A DNA stretch of 32,046 bases from Pirellula staleyi DSM 6068 (GTDB lineage Bacteria; Planctomycetota; Planctomycetia; Pirellulales; Pirellulaceae). The notes under the pieces were generated by a model. That model made no database searches and was not told the origin of the DNA. It saw only the letters and a list, made by a program, of their open reading frames with translations. A program made the translations under genes and the position numbers. Where the stretch lies: contig CAMDKL010000063.1 of assembly GCA_945900945.1 (NCBI GenBank), forward strand, positions 1-32,046, in the 5' to 3' direction. Positions 8,340 to 16,707 of the stretch are shown here, one piece after another; positions within the stretch are counted from its first letter, which is position 1; the number at the start of each line of letters is the position of its first letter.

Positions 8340-10562
8340 TCAGCCATTTTGCTTCCAAGATTGAATATCCACCGAGCAGTCCTTGTACGAAGGCTGACGC
8401 GAGTAGGGGTCTACGTGCTCGAGCGTTAAGAGATTGGTTTTGGCATCGTGCATTGGCATAAAGAGCTGCCCCATTTGAACGGTGGACGTTACCGCAGCTC
8501 GAACCACACTTGCGCCTCGTCGGCTTCGCACGATGACTTGTTGACCAGCCTGGATGGTTAATCGTATCGCATCCGCAGGATGAATCTCGACGTAGGGTTC
8601 CGCCGGATAAAGCGAACGCAGCACTGGGCTCTTCGACGTACGGGTTTCGGTATGCCATTGGCTGACCGATCCGCGTCCTGTCAACAAAACAAAAGGAAAC
8701 TCCGAACACACCGGTTCTGGCATGGATTGTGGCTCAGCAAAGATAAACTTGGCTCGACCATCGCTATGAAAGAAGTGCCCGTCCGCAAAAAGCCTGCGTT
8801 CTTGCTGGGGCGCAACGTCACGTTGGCTATCTTCGAGAGACCAAGGCCATTGAATACCGCCGTGTTGGTCCAGCATGGAGTAGTCCTTTATCCCACTGAT
8901 ATCGCATGGTTGGTCGCGGGACAATTCTTTCATGGTTTGAAAAACATCTTCTGCCTTCTTCCATTTCGAAAAGAGGTCACCACAACCCCAAGCGTCTGCG
9001 ATCAATCGGAATATCGAAAAGTCAGCTAACGCTTGGCCGGGTGCCTTGGAGACGCGTTTGATCACCCCAATTCGACGTTCGCTGTTGATGAACGTTCCTT
9101 CCTTTTCGCCCCAGCCGGCCGCAGGCAGTACAAGGTCCGCTAGCTGTGCTGTCTGCGTGGTCGTGTACATGTCCTGGACCACTAGGAAATCGAGCTTGGA
9201 AAGCAGTTCTCTTGCGCGAGTGCTCTGAATCCAGGAGTGAGCGGTGTTGGTCGCGATGACCCAAAGACCTCGGATTTTGCCCGACTCGATTCCGCTAATG
9301 ATTTGATCGTAGGCCCAGCTGTTTTGGGTTGGGATGCGCTCCACCGGAATGTCTAATACCGAAGCCACTTTTTCACGATGCATTGAATTTGTAAAGTCAT
9401 GGTGACCGAGCAAATTGGTAGTATTGCTGAACAGACGCGAGCCCATGGCATTGCATTGACCGGTAATGCTGTTCGCTCCCGTCCCTGGCTTGCCAATATT
9501 GCCTGTCATCAATGCTAAGTTGATGATCGCTTGGGCAGTTCGAACGCCCTGATACGATTGATTGACTCCCATCGTCCACCAAAACGAGGTTCGTTTCGAA
9601 TTGGCAATGATCTGGGCAACGCGAGTGAGTTGCTCGGCGGAGATTCCGGTCTCGTCGCACACGCGAAGAACCGAGAAGTTTTGAACATGATTCCGAAACG
9701 CTTCGAAGCCATCGGTGTGATTTTGCACAAACTGCGAGTCGACAGCACCGAGGTCAATCAACACTTTTGCCAAGCCATAGAGCAAACTCATATCGCTCTT
9801 GGGCTTCATTGCGAGATGTTCCGTAGCTGCCATGGCAGTCTCGGTCTTGCGAGGGTCGGCGACGATCAATGCCGGGTTGTTTTTGTTCCGCAAAACACGC
9901 TGCCATAGTATCGGATGTCCAATGCATGGATTAGCGCCGATAAACACCAACGCGTCGGATTGTTCAAGATCGGAGTAAGTGAACGGCGGAGCGTCGAAGC
10001 CAAACGATTGCTTGTAGGCGACAACGGAGGTTGCCATGCATTGGCGAGTGTTCCCATCTCCATGAAGCATCCCCATACCAAATTTTGCTAGCGATCCCAA
10101 AAAAACCATCTCTTCGGTTGGGATCTGACCTGTGCTAATGAATGCAACGGAGTCATTGCCATGATTCGCCTGAATGTCTTTAAATCGATCGCAAAACAGC
10201 TTCACCGCTTCCGACCATGGCGCCTCGCGTAACGAGCCATCATCGCGATTGCGAACGAGAGGCATCGTCGCCCGATCCTCCGATTGCAAGACACGCAACG
10301 CTTCCCAGCCCTTGGGGCAAGCCATTCCAAGATTGACAGGGTAGTCTACAGTCGGTGTCAGATTGATCGCTTGACCATCCTTGATATGGATCTTGAGTCC
10401 ACAGCCTGTCGAGCAGTAGCCGCAAACCATATTGGTAGTCGAATCTGGAATCATTGCGATTGGCAATGCACCGAGCCCAAAGGTCTTTGGTTTGAGAAGC
10501 AATTGCTCGGTCAGCGGGCCAGTTTTTTGGACGAGTGACGGAATGCTGAGTGTTGGGATCAA
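8340..10562 (-). CDS. nasA: Molybdopterin assimilatory nitrate reductase, catalytic subunit
   Basis: 740 residues from TTG 10562, which overlaps the stop of the upstream gene by 4 bases. The frame stays open to 10751, but that part lies inside the upstream gene. An ATG at 10454 is possible, yet the skipped segment (PKTFGLG) looks conserved. Seen: 4Fe-4S cysteines C47, C50, C54 (CGYCSTGC) and C82 (GMACPKG), then [11 protein letters not shown] with C175 as probable molybdenum ligand, and the MGD-binding C-terminal domain ([16 protein letters not shown]). It has no signal peptide, so it is cytoplasmic, and no C-terminal 2Fe-2S or flavin domain. It reduces nitrate to nitrite. Position between the DmsBC-like gene and nirA supports an assimilatory role. 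Confidence 0.88.
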   Translation of the reverse strand: MIPTLSIPSLVQKTGPLTEQLLLKPKTFGLGALPIAMIPDSTTNMVCGYCSTGCGLKIHIKDGQAINLTPTVDYPVNLGMACPKGWEALRVLQSEDRATMPLVRNRDDGSLREAPWSEAVKLFCDRFKDIQANHGNDSVAFISTGQIPTEEMVFLGSLAKFGMGMLHGDGNTRQCMATSVVAYKQSFGFDAPPFTYSDLEQSDALVFIGANPCIGHPILWQRVLRNKNNPALIVADPRKTETAMAATEHLAMKPKSDMSLLYGLAKVLIDLGAVDSQFVQNHTDGFEAFRNHVQNFSVLRVCDETGISAEQLTRVAQIIANSKRTSFWWTMGVNQSYQGVRTAQAIINLALMTGNIGKPGTGANSITGQCNAMGSRLFSNTTNLLGHHDFTNSMHREKVASVLDIPVERIPTQNSWAYDQIISGIESGKIRGLWVIATNTAHSWIQSTRARELLSKLDFLVVQDMYTTTQTAQLADLVLPAAGWGEKEGTFINSERRIGVIKRVSKAPGQALADFSIFRLIADAWGCGDLFSKWKKAEDVFQTMKELSRDQPCDISGIKDYSMLDQHGGIQWPWSLEDSQRDVAPQQERRLFADGHFFHSDGRAKFIFAEPQSMPEPVCSEFPFVLLTGRGSVSQWHTETRTSKSPVLRSLYPAEPYVEIHPADAIRLTIQAGQQVIVRSRRGASVVRAAVTSTVQMGQLFMPMHDAKTNLLTLEHVDPYSRQPSYKDCSVDIQSWKQNG

Positions 10563-12184
10563 GTGCTGGCCCCCGGCATACGTTGGTAAGCAATAGACGC
10601 AAAGTAAAGCCAACGGTGTATCGCTTGAGCCAACAGACTGATGGCCAAAATAGTATAAGTTAGATGTGGCGTCGCATTGCCAAAATCGGACATGAGTAAG
10701 GAAACCGACGCGATCAGAGCAATCCCCTGCAGCATCCAAAGAACTCGCCATGGTCCAGCAAGTTCGGTGCGTAAAACGCGACCGCTGCGTGCGGAAAAGT
10801 CCTCCCAGAGAATCTTCAATGGCTTGCCTCTCTTGTAATCAAGTAGCTTCGCTGTTGCGGCCAAGATGCTGCACAGTACGCCGATGACTAGCAAACCTTT
10901 TGGCAATCCCTCCATGCTGGCGATCGCACCGATGAGTCCGAGCCCAATCATGGATAATCCGAAATCGACTCCGGTCCTTAAATGCCCCCATAGCTCTCTG
11001 CGCGTTGCGATATAGATCATGCCAGTGCACGTAACCGCTACGATACCGGTAGCTGCAACGAAAGCCGTTACTAGCCCATTTAAGACCAATTGCTGCGGCA
11101 GAACAAGTCGAAGACCGGTGGCAGTCATGGCCGCACTCATAAACAGTCCGAACGCGATCGCTTCTCTACTTAGCCAGCTCGTTCTCCAGCCGAGGAATGC
11201 TCGAAAGGCAAGCCACGGCCGACCAAGGTGTAGCAAAGCAGCATGGACTCCGACGACTCCGAGTGCTGTCGCGAAAGGAGCTGCAAACACGTAGGTTGAG
11301 AAAACTGTAACAAACCCTGTTACAGCTAGAACAAGCCATATTCCGACGCTTGCTTGGGTTAGCACAATCATGGCCACGAGCGGAAGATGTCCCTCGTGTG
11401 CTTTGTCTTCGATCGATTCGATCGAGAGGAGTTGTGCCGTTACTTGACTATATTGTGTGGAAACATATGTCGTTGTCGGAATCGTGATGCGACTGGGTGG
11501 AGCCGTCGAAACGAGTGAGGCGGCTGCCTTCGTCGATGTTGTATTTGCGATGACCGTAGCGACGTCGACGATTGCGATTCGGATAGCTTGGTTTGGACAC
11601 GCTTGAACGCAGGCTGGTGCTTCGCCAATACCGAGTCGTTGGGAGCACATATCGCATTTGCGAACGATACCTAGGGTACTGCTGTACTGCGGAACTTCGT
11701 ATGGACACATCATGGTGCAGTACTTGCAGCCAAAACACTGATCATCGAGATGCCGAACGATGCCGGTGAGTGGATCTTTTTCGTAGGCTTTTACAGGACA
11801 TCCGTTGAGGCAAGCGGGGTCGACGCAGTGATGGCAAGCGGTGGTGACGTGTTGAACGATTGGCAGTGCGGCGATACTTTGGCTGGACAGCGCCCCGACT
11901 TTTCGCCACGTTTCATTTTCCTCGAGACCGTTCAAGGTATGGCAAGCAACCACACATGCCTTGCAACCGCTGCAAGCGTCTAGGTCGACTTCGAATGCGT
12001 ATTGCTGGCCACTTTTGGGGGCCGTCGCTGGCATCAACGCTTGGTAAGTTGCAGCAGCGATAGAATTGAACTCGTGCCAATCTGCGAAGCTATCGACCGC
12101 GCTCAATCCGCCCTGCTCTTGAAGAAGCAACTCGAGTAGAGTCGGCTGAGCCTGTGCTATTAGGGGTTGGAGTTGGGTGGACAT
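10559..12184 (-). CDS. Fused DmsB-like four-cluster ferredoxin and DmsC-like membrane anchor
   Basis: 541 residues. The N-terminal half (about 60-210) has a full set of 16 cysteines for four 4Fe-4S clusters: C71/74/77/81, C117/120/125/129, C150/153/156/160 and C177/180/192/196. The C-terminal half (about 265-535) has around eight hydrophobic helices, including the [17 protein letters not shown] pattern typical of DmsC quinol-oxidising anchors. In DMSO reductase these are separate proteins; here they are one chain. Without a twin-arginine signal the Fe-S half should face the cytoplasm. I infer electron transfer from menaquinol to the nitrate reductase encoded next. The start ATG overlaps the nrtD stop (TAATG), and the stop overlaps the TTG start of nasA. 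Confidence 0.88.
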   Translation of the reverse strand: MSTQLQPLIAQAQPTLLELLLQEQGGLSAVDSFADWHEFNSIAAATYQALMPATAPKSGQQYAFEVDLDACSGCKACVVACHTLNGLEENETWRKVGALSSQSIAALPIVQHVTTACHHCVDPACLNGCPVKAYEKDPLTGIVRHLDDQCFGCKYCTMMCPYEVPQYSSTLGIVRKCDMCSQRLGIGEAPACVQACPNQAIRIAIVDVATVIANTTSTKAAASLVSTAPPSRITIPTTTYVSTQYSQVTAQLLSIESIEDKAHEGHLPLVAMIVLTQASVGIWLVLAVTGFVTVFSTYVFAAPFATALGVVGVHAALLHLGRPWLAFRAFLGWRTSWLSREAIAFGLFMSAAMTATGLRLVLPQQLVLNGLVTAFVAATGIVAVTCTGMIYIATRRELWGHLRTGVDFGLSMIGLGLIGAIASMEGLPKGLLVIGVLCSILAATAKLLDYKRGKPLKILWEDFSARSGRVLRTELAGPWRVLWMLQGIALIASVSLLMSDFGNATPHLTYTILAISLLAQAIHRWLYFASIAYQRMPGAST

Positions 12185-12990
12185 TAGGCCGCTTTCTCAT
12201 TTGGATGCTCTAGGAAACGAAGGATCTCGTCGCGGTAATGCATGTATTCTGTCGTTTCTACCAACGATTCTCGTTGTCGCGGTCGCTCGAACGGAATCGA
12301 CAAAATCTCGCCAATGGTGGCAGCGGGTCCGTTGGTCATCATTACAACGCGATCGCTAAGCAGGACCGCTTCGTGCACGTCATGTGTGACCATGAGTGTG
12401 GTGGTTTGGTGTGTGCTCCAGACATCGAGCAGAACGTCTTGCAGCTCAAGCCTTGTTAAAGAATCAAGCATCCCAAAAGGTTCATCGAGTAACAGCACTT
12501 TTGGCTGCAATGCGAACGCTCTTGCAATACCAACTCGCTGTTGCATGCCTTGACTCAACTCGGCGGGCTTCTTATTGGCTGCCTTGCCTAGCCCGACGCG
12601 ATTCAACCAGTGGAGAGCAATCTCAGCACGTAGCGATTCGGACGCTTTCGGCTGAACTTGTTCAATGCCGAGGGTGACATTTTCGAGTGCCGTGAGCCAC
12701 GGCAGTAGATTGGGCGATTGAAAGACCACGGCTCGATCTGGGCCTGCACCGACGATCTCATGATTGTCGAGCACCATGCCGCCACCGTTCAGTTCATGGA
12801 GACCAGCTATCATGGAAAGAACCGTGCTTTTGCCGCAACCACTATGGCCAATGATGGAAACGAACTCCCCCTCCGAGATGTTCAAAGTGAAATCACGTAC
12901 AGCAACAAAAAGCCCATTATCGGTCTTGAACTCCTTGCGTAGTCGCCAGCACTCGAGATATTTTTTTTGAAGTGAAACGGTAGGTGTCAT
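12184..12990 (-). CDS. nrtD: Nitrate ABC transporter ATPase (NrtD type)
   Basis: 268 residues, a single ABC domain. Walker A GHSGCGKS (48-55), Q-loop VVFQSPNLLPW, signature LSQGMQQR (145-152), Walker B VLLLDEP with catalytic E170, and switch histidine H203 in VTHD are all present. It belongs to the nitrate/sulfonate/taurine ATPase group, and pairing with nrtC, nrtB and nrtA makes nitrate or nitrite the likely substrate. It starts 12 bp after the nrtC stop without an obvious Shine-Dalgarno, suggesting reinitiation. Its stop overlaps the next start by one base. Confidence 0.9.
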   Translation of the reverse strand: MTPTVSLQKKYLECWRLRKEFKTDNGLFVAVRDFTLNISEGEFVSIIGHSGCGKSTVLSMIAGLHELNGGGMVLDNHEIVGAGPDRAVVFQSPNLLPWLTALENVTLGIEQVQPKASESLRAEIALHWLNRVGLGKAANKKPAELSQGMQQRVGIARAFALQPKVLLLDEPFGMLDSLTRLELQDVLLDVWSTHQTTTLMVTHDVHEAVLLSDRVVMMTNGPAATIGEILSIPFERPRQRESLVETTEYMHYRDEILRFLEHPNEKAA

Positions 12991-13002
12991 AGGAATAAGT
13001 AT

Positions 13003-13809
13003 TTAAGAAACGGCGACCAGTTCTTGAGATTCGCGACGAGCACTGAGGAGCAATTGAATGATGGCCTTCTTAAGCGGCTTGTACGCGGGATGATGCGTTA
13101 CGGACTCACGTGTTCGAGGACGATCAAACTCGACTACGAAGGGCTTTCCAAGCGTTGAACCTTGGCCGTTACCGGGGAGCAATGGAATAACCCGGTCCGC
13201 CATGAGAATGGCTTCGTCAACATCATTCGTGATCAAAACAACGGTTCTGCGATCCCGTTCCCATATGCTGACAATCTCATTCTGCAGCGTGCCGCGTGTC
13301 AGGGCATCGAGTGCCGAGAGCGGCTCGTCCATGAGCAGAACTTTGGGTTGGGTGGCAAGGGTTCGTGCCAGCGATACGCGTTGACGCATACCGCCAGAGA
13401 GTTCGCTTGGTCGTTTGTTGGTCGCAGTCGAGAGCTTAACCATTGCAATGTACTTTTCGCAGTGAGCGATCTGCTCAGGATAGGACAGGTTCGGAAGCAC
13501 ATGCTGCACGGCAAACAGTATGTTCTCTAGCACTGTCAACCAAGGGAGTAGCGAGTAGTTTTGGAAAACCACGCCACGATCCGGACCAGGTTGCTTTGCT
13601 GACTCACCTTGCATAAGGACCTGGCCGGAGTCGGGAGATTTTAAGCCAGCCAATGCAGAGATCAGCGTTGTCTTACCGGTGCCGGAATAGCCGACAATGG
13701 CGACGAATTCTCCTTCATCAATGCTCAGGTTCAAGTCTTTGAGGACTTCTGTTCGCAAGGAACCCTTGCCATACCCTTTGGATACGTTACGCAATTCAAG
13801 CAGAGGCAT
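13003..13809 (-). CDS. nrtC: Nitrate ABC transporter ATPase (NrtC type, ATPase domain only)
   Basis: 268 residues. Walker A GYSGTGKT (40-47), signature LSGGMRQR (137-144) and Walker B VLLMDEP (D161, E162) are intact. The switch histidine position is Asn (N195, in ITND); I believe this substitution is usual in NrtC proteins. Cyanobacterial NrtC carries a C-terminal nitrate-sensing domain; here the protein ends after the ATPase domain, so that regulatory input is absent. The start is supported by aaggag 7 bases upstream and overlaps the nrtB 3' end by 14 bases. With NrtD it would form a heterodimeric motor for NrtB. Confidence 0.88.
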   Translation of the reverse strand: MPLLELRNVSKGYGKGSLRTEVLKDLNLSIDEGEFVAIVGYSGTGKTTLISALAGLKSPDSGQVLMQGESAKQPGPDRGVVFQNYSLLPWLTVLENILFAVQHVLPNLSYPEQIAHCEKYIAMVKLSTATNKRPSELSGGMRQRVSLARTLATQPKVLLMDEPLSALDALTRGTLQNEIVSIWERDRRTVVLITNDVDEAILMADRVIPLLPGNGQGSTLGKPFVVEFDRPRTRESVTHHPAYKPLKKAIIQLLLSARRESQELVAVS

Positions 13810-14755
13810 CGCAGGACTCCTTGCGAATCAAGGTAGGAACTGATTCGTTTGTCGAAAACGCATTGGAGGACTGGGATCTCATTTTCTGAAACAACCGAAT
13901 GACGAGGGATGGGCAGCTCAAAATCAAAGTTGCGTTTCTTTCGATTCCGTTCATCAAGCGATCCAAGACAAAACCGACAAGACCGATGACGATCACGGCA
14001 GCGATCATTGGCCCGTAGGTGCCTGACTGGTATTGGTTGTTTACGAACGCACCGATACCACTTTTCCCAGAGAGCATTTCGGCAGCTACAATCACCAGCC
14101 AAGCGATTCCGAGGCTTAAGCGAAAGCCGGTGAACATGTACGGAATGGTGGCGGGCAAAAGAATGCGAGAGAACAGCTTAAAGGACGATAGCCGCAAAAC
14201 TTTAGCGACGTTGAGATAGTCTTGTGGGATGGCTCGAACACCGACTGCTGTATTGAGAATGGTTGGCCAAATCGAGCACATTGCGATTGTGAAGATGCAT
14301 TGCAATTGCGTCGCATCGATTTCTTTGTTGTGCCGCCGGATAGCGATCACGATGAGTCCTGCGAGTGGAAACCACGCGAGTGGCGAGATCGGGCGGAGAA
14401 TTTGAAAAATCGGATCAAACATCCGCGCAAATCGATAACTGCCGCCGAGCAAGAAGCCGATTGGAACTGCGGCTAAGATGGCCATTCCGTACCCCATTCC
14501 AACAAGCTTCAGCGATCGCCATATCTCAAGGCCGATCCCGTCGAAACCCTCGTCGTCATTGTGCGAAAATGGGCTTGCGAAGTATTTTGCGCTATCGGAC
14601 CATGTTGTGATTGGCGACGGAAAATCACTTGAGCTTGTGCTTTCGTCCCATGTAGCCCACGACAAGAAACACCAAAAAAGCATACAAAAGGCGATGCCAA
14701 TGCTTGGCAATGCAACGTTATCAACGAACATTTTTTTCAGTTTGATTGAATTCAT
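13796..14755 (-). CDS. nrtB: Nitrate ABC transporter permease
   Basis: 319 residues from ATG 14755; an upstream TTG at 14773 would add six residues. It is a BPD_transp_1 integral membrane protein with about six to seven hydrophobic helices, the first at about 15-35. The cytoplasmic coupling loop is visible around AAEMLSGKSGIGAFV, and ILRPISPLAWFPL is typical of the nitrate/sulfonate/taurine permease group. A 30-residue polar insert with the segment HNDDEG lies between the first and second helices, likely extracytoplasmic. It follows nrtA after 149 bp that contain a palindrome. The 3' end is overlapped by nrtC. Confidence 0.88.
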   Translation of the reverse strand: MNSIKLKKMFVDNVALPSIGIAFCMLFWCFLSWATWDESTSSSDFPSPITTWSDSAKYFASPFSHNDDEGFDGIGLEIWRSLKLVGMGYGMAILAAVPIGFLLGGSYRFARMFDPIFQILRPISPLAWFPLAGLIVIAIRRHNKEIDATQLQCIFTIAMCSIWPTILNTAVGVRAIPQDYLNVAKVLRLSSFKLFSRILLPATIPYMFTGFRLSLGIAWLVIVAAEMLSGKSGIGAFVNNQYQSGTYGPMIAAVIVIGLVGFVLDRLMNGIERNATLILSCPSLVIRLFQKMRSQSSNAFSTNESVPTLIRKESCDASA

Positions 14756-14806
14756 AGATGTATCGCCACGCAAGTGGGGCTAAGTGGTTTGAGTTAGATT
14801 TGGATC

Positions 14807-14873
14807 TGAGCCGCGTGCGCTAGCCGCGTTTTTGGTCGCAATTCATGGTGTCGCGGCTAGCGCCCGCGGCTCA
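14807..14873. repeat. 22-base inverted repeat between nrtA and nrtB
   Basis: Arms 14807-14828 and 14852-14873 are reverse complements with a single mismatch (position 14816), built on the core gcgctagccgcg, with a 23-base loop. It lies in the only long gap inside the transport genes. It could be a partial terminator or an RNA 3'-end stabiliser that gives more binding protein than membrane components. The arm sequence resembles repeats I associate with planctomycete intergenic regions. Confidence 0.8.
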
Positions 14874-14904
14874 CATTAACTCCGTTTTTCAAATCGGTGC
14901 CACA

Positions 14905-16170
14905 CTAGCCTTTCACGTTTTTGATGGCGAAGCTCTTGGCGTACACTTCCATGTCTGCATTGGGATCAAAGGTGACTCCATCCATCATCGTCCAAGGCTT
15001 GCTATCGGCGCCTTCGTGCGTGTGACCTATCTCCTTCATGGCTTCCTCATAAATGCTTGGCTGCATTACTCTGCTTGCGATTCCGTCATAGTCAGGAGTG
15101 CCCTCTACCATTCCCCAACGACGCAACTGAGTGACCCACCACTTGGCGTAGGCGACCTGCGGGTAGTTGCAGTTGCGAGAGCTGAAGATCATGTAATTAG
15201 GATCTTCCTTTTTGCGACCATCGCCGTAATCCAGTTGCCCCATTAGACGACCGAGAATTTGGTCCCTGTTGCACTTAATGTAAGTGTCGCGAGAAACGAT
15301 ATCGCATTGCTCCGATCGGTTCTTCAGATCGTCAAGCCATACACTGGCCTCGTGAACAGCCTTGAGAACGGCTTTGACTGTCCTGGGATTCTTCTCGGCG
15401 AAAGATGCAGTAAAGGCGCAAACCTTCTCGGGATGATCCTTCCATATCTCTTGCGTCGCAACCGAAGTGAAGCCAACTTTTTCAGCAATCGCACGAGCAT
15501 TCCATGGTTCGCCTACACAAAATCCATCCATCTTTCCCACCTTCATGTTCTGGACCATTTGCGGAGGTGGAACCGTGATCAGCTCAACGTCTCTATCTGG
15601 ATTTACGCCACCAGCGGCGAGGTAATAGCGAAGCCAAATTGCGTGAGTCCCTGGCGGGAAAGTCATTGCAAATGTTGGCTTAACTCCCTTTTTATTCGAT
15701 GCGTCGATGAGCGGTTTCAGTGCCTTTGGGTCGCCGGCAACCTTGCCCTTCCAGTCGGTTTTCAAAGTGATCGCCTGGCCGTTGCGATTCAGAATCCACG
15801 GAACAATCATCGGCACGGGCTTAGTACCGCCAAGTCCCATGGTGCTTGCGATCGGCATCCCGAGGAGCATGTGAGTGCAATCGATGTCCCCTTTGATCAG
15901 CGAGTCTCGGACGGCTGCCCAGTTGGCTGGTTTGACGGGTTCGGAAAGGATCCCGTACTTCTTGAAGAACCCCTTTTCATGGGCGATTGCTAACGGGGAA
16001 CAGTCGGTCAATGCAATGAAGCCGAAATGGACCTTAGGTTGCTCCGGTGCGTCAGACGCGTAGACTGCAGGCAGGAACGAAGGGAACTGGGAGACGCTGG
16101 CGATCGAACCGCATGCGACGGCTGAAGTCAGTAACTTTCGACGGGATGTTTTCTGTAGACTCATCGGCAT
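14905..16170 (-). CDS. nrtA: Nitrate/nitrite ABC transporter substrate-binding protein
   Basis: 421 residues from ATG 16170, chosen because ggttgga lies 9 bases upstream; ATG 16179 and TTG 16188 are alternatives. It starts with a twin-arginine signal (SRRKLLTSAVACGS), so it is probably exported folded. The mature part is a NrtA/CmpA-type periplasmic binding fold: VHFGFIALTDCSPLAIAHEKGFFKKYG, the FPPGTHAIWLRYYLAAGG segment, MDGFCVGEPWNARAI and FSSRNCNYPQVAYAKWWVTQLRRWGM. These match nitrate-binding proteins rather than sulfonate-binding ones. First gene of the operon; its promoter must lie in 16171-16700, shared with the divergent response regulator. Confidence 0.92.
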   Translation of the reverse strand: MPMSLQKTSRRKLLTSAVACGSIASVSQFPSFLPAVYASDAPEQPKVHFGFIALTDCSPLAIAHEKGFFKKYGILSEPVKPANWAAVRDSLIKGDIDCTHMLLGMPIASTMGLGGTKPVPMIVPWILNRNGQAITLKTDWKGKVAGDPKALKPLIDASNKKGVKPTFAMTFPPGTHAIWLRYYLAAGGVNPDRDVELITVPPPQMVQNMKVGKMDGFCVGEPWNARAIAEKVGFTSVATQEIWKDHPEKVCAFTASFAEKNPRTVKAVLKAVHEASVWLDDLKNRSEQCDIVSRDTYIKCNRDQILGRLMGQLDYGDGRKKEDPNYMIFSSRNCNYPQVAYAKWWVTQLRRWGMVEGTPDYDGIASRVMQPSIYEEAMKEIGHTHEGADSKPWTMMDGVTFDPNADMEVYAKSFAIKNVKG

Positions 16171-16311
16171 GTGGAGCATTCCAACCAAAAAAAAGGACTG
16201 GGAACTGGGGTGCGATTGTCAAAGGGATTAAAAAGTGCCAACCCCGACTGAACTCCTACCTATTGCAACTAGAGGGCCAATGAATTATTTGACAACATGC
16301 CTATTTTGCCG

Positions 16312-16352
16312 AACCCGGTTACGAACGAAAACCCGTTGGCCTGCGAACCGTT
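16312..16352. promoter_or_regulatory. Three spaced AACC(C)G(G)TT repeats, candidate operator
   Basis: aacccggtt (16312-16320), aacccgtt (16330-16337) and aaccgtt (16346-16352) are spaced 18 and 16 bp apart, in the same orientation, about 150 bp upstream of the nrtA start. Regular spacing in a divergent promoter region is compatible with regulator binding. No known regulator matches this motif, so it is a candidate only. Confidence 0.3.
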
Positions 16353-16654
16353 GTCTGTGTCGCTTTTGTTTCCCTTAATAAATATCGACCCTTTTTCGAC
16401 AAAACGAGCGTGCTCGATTTCAAAGCAGTAAGTCCGACTTGTTTGGGGCGAACGCACAATAAAGCAACATCGAAACCATGGACAGCCAAGAGCCACTTGA
16501 GCATTTTGTGCTCATCTTTGGGTTTCGCTCGGATGGAGTTTGGACTATAGTCATACCGTTCGACATCGGCTTTGCACCTTTGTGAAGTCGTTTTGCGGGT
16601 GCCTCTCCCAGCCGCTTCGTCGTAGGTCATGTTGCCAGCCTGTATGCACAATAC

Positions 16655-16679
16655 TAGGACAGGCTTTCATCCTGTTCTA
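16655..16679. repeat. Palindrome of the taggacagg/cctgttcta type
   Basis: taggacagg (16655-16663) and cctgttcta (16671-16679) pair over nine bases with one G-T wobble, around a 7-base loop. The sequence is related to the palindrome interrupted by the insertion sequence at 29.3-30.9 kb (gtagaacaggct). Another arm, agcctgt, lies just upstream (16637-16643). The element sits 29 bp before the response-regulator start. Confidence 0.6.
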
Positions 16680-16707
16680 CGGCTTTGACAGCCAATTTTC
16701 GAGAGGC

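Larger units (their letters stand above)
16171..16707. promoter_or_regulatory. Divergent regulatory region of nrtA and the response regulator
   Basis: This 537-bp region separates the nitrate operon (-) from the response-regulator gene (+). I found no convincing gene. An open frame runs upstream from the regulator start, but its extra residues have no homology and no ribosome-binding site. No clear sigma-70 or sigma-54 promoter could be fixed. Candidate elements are three AACC(C)G(G)TT direct repeats (16312-16352) and a palindrome (16655-16679). Confidence 0.5.

Noticed and set aside
8580-9029. 149-residue + strand frame opposite nasA
   Set aside because: Antisense shadow of a well-conserved molybdopterin enzyme, with no ribosome-binding site or domain.
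10563-10751. N-terminal extension of the nitrate reductase to 803 residues
   Set aside because: The extra 63 residues lie wholly inside the DmsBC-like gene in another frame and resemble no nitrate reductase; the TTG overlapping the stop fits the operon pattern.
15259-15993. 244-residue + strand frame opposite nrtA
   Set aside because: Antisense shadow; the - strand encodes a clear nitrate-binding protein over the same bases.
16200-16260. Sigma-54 promoter (tggcac on the - strand) before nrtA
   Set aside because: The GC element at the required spacing is missing, and the adjacent NtrC-like protein lacks the GAFTGA loop.
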